A stretch of DNA of 37,356 bases from Microvirga pakistanensis (GTDB lineage Bacteria; Pseudomonadota; Alphaproteobacteria; Rhizobiales; Beijerinckiaceae): NCBI RefSeq assembly GCF_004458765.1, contig NZ_SPJX01000300.1, positions 1 to 37,356 on the forward strand, written 5' to 3'. The notes under the pieces were generated by a model. That model was not told the origin of the DNA, ran no database searches, and saw only the letters and a list, made by a program, of their open reading frames with translations. Shown here in pieces: positions 18,480 to 25,460 of the stretch (position 1 is its first letter; every line of letters starts with the position of its first letter). Made by a program: the position numbers and the translations under genes.

Positions 18480-20038
18480 GCCGCAATTCCGATCATGAGG
18501 CGGCCCACCCGCTCGCCAGCACCATCGCCGTTCGGAACGGTGCCCACGAGACTCCCCTGCGAGATCACGGCAATACGGTGACACATGCTGAGCAGTTCCT
18601 CCAGGTCTGTTGAGATGAGGAGTACCGCAAGGCCCTGCCCGGCGATGTCTCGGATGCGCTGGCGCGTCGCCAGTGTATTGGCGAGGTCGAGCCCGTAGGT
18701 TGGCTTGTTGAAGATCACCGCGCGAGCGCCATCCGCGAGTTCGCGGGCAATCAGCACCTTCTGGATGTTGCCACCCGAAAGGCGGCCGACCGGCGTCGAA
18801 ACGCCCGGCGTGCGGACATCGTAGATCCGCGTCAGTTCTCGCGCGCGCGCCTCGATCTCGCGACTCCGTTCGACACCGGAGCGCCAGAGCGGCGGCTCGC
18901 CGATCTCCTTGAGGAAGTAGTTGATCGAGACCGGGAAGGTGCCCACAGTCCCTTCGCCGAGCCGGTCATCGGTGAGGTAGCGCAGCCCCTGCCGGCGGCG
19001 CCCGCCAACGTCAAGCCCGTTGATCTCCTGACCGGCCAGCACCACACTGCCGCTGACGGCCTGCCGCTGTCCGGCGAGTGCTTCGGCGAGCTGCTTCTGG
19101 CCGTTTCCGTCGATGCCGGCGATACCGAGAATTTCACCATGCCCAATCGCAAACGAGATCGCGTCGAGCCCAGGCGCATCTGGTGTAGCCGCCACGCTGA
19201 GGTTGCGCACCTCCAGCAACGCATCGTCATTGGCAGCCCGCGGCGGAATGGAGACCGCGTCGTCACCCGCTTGCCGGCCGAACATCATGGCCACGATCTC
19301 GTCCACCAGTGCGGCGCGTTCGAGCGAGCGGAGGCGCTCCGGCGGGATCTCGCCAACATTGCGACCGAGCTTGAGTACTGAGATACGGTCGCCAAAATCG
19401 GCGGCCTCGCCCAGTTTGTGCGTTATGAATACGACCGCGAGCCCGCGCTCGACCAGTCGCCGCATCAGCGCGCCGAGTTCGGCGATGCCCTTCGGCGTCA
19501 GCATCGAAGTCGCTTCGTCGAGGATCAGGAGCCGGCTGTCGCGCAGCAGCGCACGGACGATCTCCACCTGCTGCTGCTCGCCGAGCGACAATTCAGACAC
19601 CCGCGCACCGAGATTGATCTCGATCCCGAGAGGCCGCGCGATTTCGGCAACACGGGCTGCAAGCTCGGCGGTCCTGGGACGCTTCCACCAGCGACCGCCG
19701 AGCGCGAGGTTCTCCGCGACGGTCAGCGTCGGCACGAGCATGTTGTGTTGGAAGACGGTTCCGATGCCCAGCGACAGGGCATGGCTAGGTGAGCGGATCG
19801 GCACTTCCGCTCCGTCAATGAGGATGCGGCCGCCGTCGGGCTGCTGCAGCCCCGATAGCATGGCGATCAGCGTCGACTTTCCTGCGCCGTTCTCGCCCAG
19901 CAGGACGTGCACCTCACCTGCGCAGATGTCCAAATCAACCCTGTCGTTGGCGACAATGCCGGGAAAGCGTTTCGTAACGCCTTCGAGTGTCACGATAGGC
20001 AGTCCCGCCCGCGGGTGCTCCATCATGGGATCCTCCAT
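18476..20038 (-). CDS. ABC transporter ATP-binding protein with two nucleotide-binding domains, BMP/sugar-type
   Basis: This double ATPase (520 residues) energises the importer. The first domain has Walker A GENGAGKS (48-55), signature LSLGEQQQ and Walker B LLILDEATSMLT. The second has a degenerate Walker A region (GIDGNGQKQLAEAL), signature LSGGNIQK and VIFNKPTYGLDLA, where Asn replaces the catalytic Glu, as is usual in this family. The start at 20038 has a GAGGTGG ribosome-binding site; the ORF extension upstream is untranslated. It overlaps the first permease and follows the binding-protein gene after a stem-loop. Confidence 0.92.
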   Translation of the reverse strand: MEDPMMEHPRAGLPIVTLEGVTKRFPGIVANDRVDLDICAGEVHVLLGENGAGKSTLIAMLSGLQQPDGGRILIDGAEVPIRSPSHALSLGIGTVFQHNMLVPTLTVAENLALGGRWWKRPRTAELAARVAEIARPLGIEINLGARVSELSLGEQQQVEIVRALLRDSRLLILDEATSMLTPKGIAELGALMRRLVERGLAVVFITHKLGEAADFGDRISVLKLGRNVGEIPPERLRSLERAALVDEIVAMMFGRQAGDDAVSIPPRAANDDALLEVRNLSVAATPDAPGLDAISFAIGHGEILGIAGIDGNGQKQLAEALAGQRQAVSGSVVLAGQEINGLDVGGRRRQGLRYLTDDRLGEGTVGTFPVSINYFLKEIGEPPLWRSGVERSREIEARARELTRIYDVRTPGVSTPVGRLSGGNIQKVLIARELADGARAVIFNKPTYGLDLANTLATRQRIRDIAGQGLAVLLISTDLEELLSMCHRIAVISQGSLVGTVPNGDGAGERVGRLMIGIAA

Positions 20039-20061
20039 ACCGTTCCACCTCGCATTGAGTC

Positions 20062-20089
20062 GCGGAGGGGATCGCGTGATTCCCTCCGC
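20062..20089 (-). promoter_or_regulatory. Intercistronic stem-loop between binding-protein and ATPase genes
   Basis: GCGGAGGGGATC (20062-20073) pairs with GATTCCCTCCGC (20078-20089) over 12 positions with one G·U pair and a four-base loop. No T-run follows, so it is more likely an mRNA-stabilising or expression-balancing hairpin after the binding-protein gene than a terminator, as is common in ABC operons. Its function is inferred. Confidence 0.6.
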
Positions 20090-20103
20090 CAAGCAGCCTT
20101 TCC

Positions 20104-21144
20104 CTATTTGGCCGCCGCCGCCGAAACGTTGGTCATCAGGGCCCGCACAGCGGTCGCCTCGAAGACCGGCTGGAGCTTGATCTCGCCGGAGATCATCTGC
20201 TCGCGAATCTTCTGGGCCTCGCCCCAGACGTTGTCCGGGATCTGGTCGGTCTTGAGCAGCTTCACCGAGTTGTCGGCGAGGCTAATCGCGTAACGCTTTG
20301 TGCCGAAGGTGCCGTCCTTCAGATCCTTAATCATGGCCGAGTAGACCGGAGTGATGTCCCAGACGACGGAACTGAGCAGGTGGCCCTTGCCGACGGAGGT
20401 TTTATCGCCAATCACGTCGATGAAAAGCACCTTGCCCCCATCTGCGGCCTTGGAAGTCTCGACCGCCTGAAGCATGCCGAAGCTCGAGCCGTTGCCTTGG
20501 CCGAAAATGATGTCGGCGCCGGCCCCGATCACGCTTTCAGTCACCCGCCGGCCCCCGGCAGCATCGCTATAGGCGGCGGGACCGATCACCGCATAAGTGA
20601 TCTTCACGTCCGGGTTCTCGGCCTTAACACCCTGAGCGAAGCCGGCCGACTGCGAGTTCCATGACGGCGGTTCGCCCGACACGACGATGCCGACATGCTT
20701 GGACCGGCTCATCTTGGCAGCCACGCGGCCGGCGAGATAGGCGCCTTCATGACCGCTCAGCGTGTAGTCGGCAACGAGGCCGGCCTTCAGCGCCTTCGGA
20801 GAATCGACAATCGCCACCGGCACTTGCGTCTCTTCGGCGATCTCAGGCGCGGAGGTCGCGTAGCCGCTCGCATGGGCGATGATCAAGCTCGCGCCATCGG
20901 CCGCGATTTCGCGCAGCGTAGGGCGAACGTCGCCGTAGCCGAGGCCGGAGGCGACGGTGACCTCGATGCCAGCCGCTTTGGCCGCTGCCTTGGCGGCATC
21001 AATGCCCTGCTGGTTCCAGCCGAAGTCGGTGCCTTCCTGGGGCGTTAGGATAGCGATCGACTTCACTTCAGCCGCAATTGCGGATCCGGCCATAAACGTC
21101 GCCGCTAGAGCAGCAAGCATGCTGCGCTTGATTAGAACTGTCAT
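20104..21144 (-). CDS. BMP-family (PnrA-like) ABC transporter substrate-binding protein
   Basis: This is the periplasmic binding protein of the importer, 346 residues. Residues 1-24 form a signal peptide (MLAALAATFMAGSAIAA) without a lipobox, so it is soluble. The BMP fold is recognisable from KSIAILTPQEGTDFGWNQQG, ASGYATSAPEIAEETQVPVAIVDSP and the GADIIFGQGNGSSFGMLQA segment. BMP proteins bind nucleosides, purines or autoinducer-like molecules. It is the first gene of operon A, which ends with three B6 catabolic enzymes, so pyridoxal, pyridoxamine or pyridoxine is the likely ligand by context. A strong GGGAGAAG ribosome-binding site precedes the ATG. Confidence 0.92.
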   Translation of the reverse strand: MTVLIKRSMLAALAATFMAGSAIAAEVKSIAILTPQEGTDFGWNQQGIDAAKAAAKAAGIEVTVASGLGYGDVRPTLREIAADGASLIIAHASGYATSAPEIAEETQVPVAIVDSPKALKAGLVADYTLSGHEGAYLAGRVAAKMSRSKHVGIVVSGEPPSWNSQSAGFAQGVKAENPDVKITYAVIGPAAYSDAAGGRRVTESVIGAGADIIFGQGNGSSFGMLQAVETSKAADGGKVLFIDVIGDKTSVGKGHLLSSVVWDITPVYSAMIKDLKDGTFGTKRYAISLADNSVKLLKTDQIPDNVWGEAQKIREQMISGEIKLQPVFEATAVRALMTNVSAAAAK

Positions 21145-21171
21145 TTTCTTCTCCCGTTGCTAGATTATTCC

Positions 21172-21236
21172 CTATGCGCTCACATGTTTGTCTTATTCGG
21201 CGTGAGCTGGCCTGGAGTCATCCTTCTATGCGCTCA
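21172..21236. repeat. Pair of 11-bp direct repeats upstream of operon A
   Basis: CTATGCGCTCA occurs at 21172-21182 and 21226-21236, 54 bp apart. The first copy lies 28 bp upstream of the BMP gene start and the second overlaps the start codon of the divergent secreted protein. It could be a regulator site or chance. Confidence 0.3.
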
Positions 21237-21635
21237 TCTCTCCTTTTCATTACCGCCGCACTCCTGGGACTGACCGCCTCGGCGGCTGCCGGCAGGACAG
21301 TCGATCTTGATAACTTGGTTGCCGTTCCGGTCGAGATCCGCAATTCGGGCGTTGCGCCCATCCTGTGTCAGGCAGAGATCGCGCATTGGTTCTCTACGGA
21401 TCTTGCCAGGATCGCACCCGGTGAGAAGGCCAGCCTCGAGCTTCGCTTCGATACGCTGAACGGAGTCTGGACCGTGATGAATGCGCGCGGCGAGGCTCTC
21501 CCGGTCGAACGCGCCTGGTGCGGCCTTGAGGGGCACACTTACGAGACGCGCTGGAATCTCAGCCTTGGTCGAAACCAGCCGCAGGCTCAGCAGCTCGACT
21601 GCCGTGCCGAAGGTACAGGTCTGGGCTGCCGTTGA
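21228..21635 (+). CDS. Small secreted protein with four cysteines, unknown function
   Basis: The ATG at 21228 gives 135 residues starting directly with a signal peptide (SSLLFITAALLGLTASAAAG); the ATG at 21174 adds 18 residues that spoil it. The mature protein of about 113 residues has four cysteines (47, 98, 125, 134), so two disulfides are possible, and a β-rich pattern (VAVPVEIRNSGVAPILCQAE, LELRFDTLNGVWTV). I do not recognise the family. It is the only plus-strand gene between the two catabolic operons, divergent from the BMP transporter and convergent with the TRAP binding protein. Its periplasmic location beside two binding proteins is the only hint to its role. Confidence 0.7.
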   Translation: MRSSLLFITAALLGLTASAAAGRTVDLDNLVAVPVEIRNSGVAPILCQAEIAHWFSTDLARIAPGEKASLELRFDTLNGVWTVMNARGEALPVERAWCGLEGHTYETRWNLSLGRNQPQAQQLDCRAEGTGLGCR

Positions 21636-21655
21636 GCCGAGGCGGGGGGACGCGC

Positions 21656-22663
21656 TCATCGCTTGACCTTTGCATCGACGAGCGCGCGGAGCCGATCGTA
21701 CTCGGCCTTGACGGCCGGCTGCGCGGCCAACAGGTCGGCCGCTAGCTTTGAGAAGTCTGCCTCCATCTTGGCTTGGTCCTCGGGCGACAGCTCGTTGACC
21801 TTGCCGCCATTGTCGGTCCAGACCTTGTAGGTCTTCTCGACGTTCTCGACGCCCCACGGGAAAACCTTTTCCTCGGCGGCACGGCCTGCCTCCAGAATGG
21901 CAGCCTTGACCTCATCGGTCTGAGCCTGGAACCAATCCTCGTTCACCACGGTCACAGAGACGATTTCGGCAAAACGCAGATCCAGGATGTTCTTGCCGAC
22001 GTCGTAGTACTTGAACGCGGTCAGAATGGGCATGCCCACCAGCATGCCGTCGAGGCCACCGGATTGGAGCTGCGGAATGACCTCGGTCAGCGCCAGCGGC
22101 ACCGGCGTTGCACCGACCAATTCCATTGGCTTGATTTGAAGCGGCGAGGCGAAGGTGCGGATCTTGAGCTTCCTCAAGCCGGCAAGCGTCGTCACATCTT
22201 TCATGGTGAAGACGACGGTGGGGCTGTTGTAGATCGCCCCGATCACGCGCAGGCCCTTGTCGAGGAACATTTCCTCCAGATGCTTGCGGTATGCCGGATC
22301 ATGGATCGCGGCGCGTACGTCATCCGGCGTCTTGAAGAGTCCAGGAACGTCGAAGGCCTGGAAGCGCGGGTCGACATTGGTCATAAAGGATGTCGGCGTC
22401 GTGAAAGCCTCGATGGTGCCGAGGAGCACGCCCTCGGCCAGACGCGGGATCGCGCCGAGCTGGCTGGCCGGGTAGATCTCGGTCTTCACAGCGCCGCCTA
22501 CCCGCCCCTCGAGCTCCTTCGCAAAGACCTTCTGCCATTCGTGCTGAACGTCGTTGATCGTAGCCGACGCGAGCTTCATCGTCGTTTGCGCCTGCACGGC
22601 GGTGAGCGGAGTCAGCGCGATCGCGGTAGTCAACGCGGCAGCTTTAAGAAGTCTGAAAAGCAT
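21656..22663 (-). CDS. TRAP transporter substrate-binding protein (DctP family)
   Basis: This is a periplasmic binding protein of 335 residues with an N-terminal signal peptide (AAALTTAIALTPLTAVQAQ). The DctP signature is present: LRKLKIRTFASPLQIKPMEL with Arg169, the residue that forms a salt bridge to the carboxylate of the ligand in this family, followed by GATPVPLALTEVIPQLQSGG. A carboxylate ligand is thus likely; in this operon candidates are 4-pyridoxate or another pyridine carboxylate of the pathway (inference). It is the last gene of operon B, 13 bp after the large permease gene. Confidence 0.93.
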   Translation of the reverse strand: MLFRLLKAAALTTAIALTPLTAVQAQTTMKLASATINDVQHEWQKVFAKELEGRVGGAVKTEIYPASQLGAIPRLAEGVLLGTIEAFTTPTSFMTNVDPRFQAFDVPGLFKTPDDVRAAIHDPAYRKHLEEMFLDKGLRVIGAIYNSPTVVFTMKDVTTLAGLRKLKIRTFASPLQIKPMELVGATPVPLALTEVIPQLQSGGLDGMLVGMPILTAFKYYDVGKNILDLRFAEIVSVTVVNEDWFQAQTDEVKAAILEAGRAAEEKVFPWGVENVEKTYKVWTDNGGKVNELSPEDQAKMEADFSKLAADLLAAQPAVKAEYDRLRALVDAKVKR

Positions 22664-22676
22664 GGAGTTCCCTTTT

Positions 22677-23948
22677 CTAGATTTGCGGACCGAGTGTTAG
22701 CGACAACGCCGGGATATATGTGATGATGATCAACGCCAGCACGAGCACGATTACGAAGGGCGCGACGCCGCGGTAGAGAGTGTGTGCCGGAAGGCCCGTG
22801 ACGGACTGCGCCACGAAGATGTTCAGGCCGAACGGAGGCGTGAACATGCCGATGGCCAGGTTGATTGTCATGACGATGCCGAAGTGGATCGGATCGATCC
22901 CAAGCGAGATCGCGATCGGCACCAGCAGCGGCGCGAAGACGAGAATAGCGGACGTTGGATCGAGGAAGCAGCCGATCACCAGAAGCATCGCATTGACGGC
23001 GAGCAGGAAGGTGGGCGCGTCGAGCTGGAGCGCGTTGATCCACGCGATGATCGCCTGCGGTACGCCTTGGGTGGTCAGCATCCAGGTGATGACGCTGGCT
23101 GTCGCTACGATGATCATGACCTGGCCGGAAAGCATCGCCGCGCTACCCGCCGTACGGATGACGTCGCGCACCGTCATCGTCCGGTAGACGAACAGCGCCA
23201 CGAGGATGGCATAAAGGCAGGCGAACCCGCCCGCCTCGGTCGGGGAGAACAGACCGTAGTAGATTCCGCCGAGCACGAAGACCGGCATCAAGAGCGCCCA
23301 GAAGGCCTCTTTTGTCGCTTGCCAGGCAATCCTCGGCTCGAAGCGACTCTCGCTCGGAATCCCCTGTCGTACAGCCACGATGATGATGAAACCTGCCATC
23401 ATTGCGGCCATCAACAGCCCTGGAAGCACACCGGCCATGAAGAGCCTGGGAATGGATTGCTCCGCCGCCAAACCGTAGAGGATCATCGCGATGCTGGGCG
23501 GGATGACGATATCGATCGCCCCACTGGAAGCGAGCAGTCCGCCGGCTCTCTCTTTGCCGTAGCCAGAGTCAACCAACTTCGGATAAAGCGTCTTTCCGAG
23601 TGCGGCGACCGCGGCTACGCTCGACCCACTGATGGCGCCGATCGCCGTCGAGGCGCCGACGGTCGCGACCCCCAGGCTGCCCGGCACGCGGCCGACCATG
23701 GCCATCGCCCAGTTGATCAATCGGTGGGCAATGCCGCCGGTGCTCATCAGCTCGCCGGCAAACACGAAGAAGGGGATCGCCAGCAGCGCATAGTTGTCCA
23801 GCCCGCCGAAGAGGACCTGCTGCAAGGCCATGGGTGGAAGAGGCATGACGAACATCATCGTCACCGCAACCGCCGTCATGAACACGAGAAAAACTGGCGT
23901 TCCCACGGCGAGCAGCACCAGCGGTAGTATGGCGAGCGACACTATCAT
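22677..23948 (-). CDS. TRAP transporter large permease (DctM family)
   Basis: This is the large membrane subunit of the TRAP carrier, 423 residues with about 12 hydrophobic segments. DctM features include FVFAGELMSTGGIAHRLINW, GGSTAIGAISGSSVAAVAALG-like loops (here GASTAIGAISGSSVAAVAA) and a C-terminal FGLNIFVAQSVTG. Its ATG overlaps the stop of the small permease gene by four bases, so the two are translationally coupled. Confidence 0.94.
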   Translation of the reverse strand: MIVSLAILPLVLLAVGTPVFLVFMTAVAVTMMFVMPLPPMALQQVLFGGLDNYALLAIPFFVFAGELMSTGGIAHRLINWAMAMVGRVPGSLGVATVGASTAIGAISGSSVAAVAALGKTLYPKLVDSGYGKERAGGLLASSGAIDIVIPPSIAMILYGLAAEQSIPRLFMAGVLPGLLMAAMMAGFIIIVAVRQGIPSESRFEPRIAWQATKEAFWALLMPVFVLGGIYYGLFSPTEAGGFACLYAILVALFVYRTMTVRDVIRTAGSAAMLSGQVMIIVATASVITWMLTTQGVPQAIIAWINALQLDAPTFLLAVNAMLLVIGCFLDPTSAILVFAPLLVPIAISLGIDPIHFGIVMTINLAIGMFTPPFGLNIFVAQSVTGLPAHTLYRGVAPFVIVLVLALIIITYIPALSLTLGPQI

Positions 23949-24499
23949 GTCTCCACCTCGACTTGTGGATCATTGCGGATCAGCGCCAGACAATCACGGA
24001 CAAGCATGATGGCTCCTGTGACGCTCAGCCCGGCGAAGCCGATCAGCAATGCCGCGTGTGGAACGGTCATCGGCAAACCAAGCCCCATGCTCGTGACGCC
24101 GAGCCTCGAGATTCGTCCGATGAAGAGCCATGATGCGTAAGCGGCGTAACCACAGGCCAGGACCGCAGCGGCATCGTGAATGATATGAAGTAGGTGGCGA
24201 GCGCGCCCCCTCGTGTACGAAGGCAACAGGTTGACGTTGATGTGAGAACGCAGGATCAGGGAAAGGATCGCGGCAATCATGACCAGCCAAATCACCACGT
24301 AGACCATCAGCTCGTCAGCCCCGACAGGCGAGATACCGAACAGATAGCGGCTGATCGCGTTGATCACGTTGACGATGACGACGAACAGCAAGGTCAAGCC
24401 GAGCAGAGTATGCAGCCAGCTCATCGCCGACCCAGCCAAACGCGACAATGTTGGCTGCTGCGCAGTCTGCTTTATCAGCTGGCTTTCCATCGCTGCCAT
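23945..24499 (-). CDS. TRAP transporter small permease (DctQ family)
   Basis: This is the small four-helix membrane subunit, 184 residues from the ATG at 24499. A GGGAG ribosome-binding site precedes that ATG, which begins 4 bp after the FHMPC dehydrogenase stop; the longer upstream frame lies inside that gene and is rejected. Four hydrophobic segments are visible, with the family pattern NVINAISRYLFG and ADELMVYVVIWLVMI. With the overlapping DctM and following DctP genes it forms one carrier. Confidence 0.92.
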   Translation of the reverse strand: MAAMESQLIKQTAQQPTLSRLAGSAMSWLHTLLGLTLLFVVIVNVINAISRYLFGISPVGADELMVYVVIWLVMIAAILSLILRSHINVNLLPSYTRGRARHLLHIIHDAAAVLACGYAAYASWLFIGRISRLGVTSMGLGLPMTVPHAALLIGFAGLSVTGAIMLVRDCLALIRNDPQVEVET

Positions 24500-24503
24500 G
24501 ATT

Positions 24504-25433
24504 TCAATCACTCCCCTCGAGAATGCGTCGGATAGCGACGAGCTTGCGCGCACGTTCGCGCTGGAGTTCGGCGATGCGCTCGGGGGTGTAGGAGTAGATC
24601 CCCCCGCCCGATTTGATCCCAAGCGCGCCTTGCGCGATCTTGCGGCCGATCATCGGCGCAACGTCCTTTCGATCGGAGAGGTCCGAGTTCAGGAATGACG
24701 AAACTGAGTTGTAGATATCGAGCCCAGCCATATCCAGCAGGGCCATCGGTCCGACGACTGCCAGCTTGTAACCAATTCCCCAGGACACGCAGGTGTCAAC
24801 GTCTTCAGGCTCGATCACGCCGCGCTCTACGAGGTCAACCACCTCACGCAACAGCGCGTAGAGCACCCGGTTCTCGACAAAGCCAGGCACATCCTTCTTC
24901 ACCACCACGGGGAGGAGTCCGAGCGAGCGAATGAGCTCACGGATGGTTTGGACGGTTTCTGGAGCGGTCTTTTCGCCCCCGATGACTTCGATCATCGGAA
25001 TGATGTGCGGCGGGTTCGACCAGTGCATTCCGACCATACGCCTGGGATTTGAGATATGCGCCTGCAACTGAGTAATAGGGATACCGGAGGTATCGGAGGC
25101 GACGATCGTATCCGAGGCGATCAGCCGGTCGATCTTTCGATAGACGTCTGCCTTGACGGCTACATTTTCTGGAACGTTCTCGATCACGAGATCAGCGCCG
25201 GCGACGGCATCCGCGATGTCGTCTGTCAGTCGCACTGATCCGGCACCTGTTTCCGGTGCGACGATGCCCAACGAGTCCAGCACACCGTCCGCGCCTGCCA
25301 GCATCGTCTTCGCTCGCTCAAGCGCGACTGGGGCAAGGTCATAGGCAGCCACCTTAATGCCGCCTCTCGCAAGGCGGGCGGCCATGCCCGGACCCATCGT
25401 CCCCAAGCCGATGATTGCGATGTTTTTGATCAT
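24504..25433 (-). CDS. FHMPC dehydrogenase (5-formyl-3-hydroxy-2-methylpyridine-4-carboxylate dehydrogenase), 3-hydroxyacyl-CoA dehydrogenase fold
   Basis: It oxidises the 5-formyl group of FHMPC to give 3-hydroxy-2-methylpyridine-4,5-dicarboxylate (HMPDC), using NAD+. The ATG at 25433 (AAGGG ribosome-binding site) gives 309 residues; the ATG at 25448 is less likely. The Rossmann loop is GLGTMG (9-14), followed by ENVPEN, His137 in GMHWSNPPHIIPMIEV and Glu149, the His-Glu pair of 3-hydroxyacyl-CoA dehydrogenases. The sequence matches the M. loti enzyme (mlr6793, from memory) throughout. It is unusual that this alcohol-dehydrogenase-type fold acts on an aldehyde. It sits between the two TRAP transporter gene sets. 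Confidence 0.93.
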   Translation of the reverse strand: MIKNIAIIGLGTMGPGMAARLARGGIKVAAYDLAPVALERAKTMLAGADGVLDSLGIVAPETGAGSVRLTDDIADAVAGADLVIENVPENVAVKADVYRKIDRLIASDTIVASDTSGIPITQLQAHISNPRRMVGMHWSNPPHIIPMIEVIGGEKTAPETVQTIRELIRSLGLLPVVVKKDVPGFVENRVLYALLREVVDLVERGVIEPEDVDTCVSWGIGYKLAVVGPMALLDMAGLDIYNSVSSFLNSDLSDRKDVAPMIGRKIAQGALGIKSGGGIYSYTPERIAELQRERARKLVAIRRILEGSD

Positions 25434-25460
25434 TGCACCCTTATGCATGTTGTACCGCCA

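Noticed and set aside
22782..23927. Plus-strand open frame of 381 codons opposite the TRAP large permease
   Set aside because: Arg/Asp/His-rich antisense shadow of the DctM gene.
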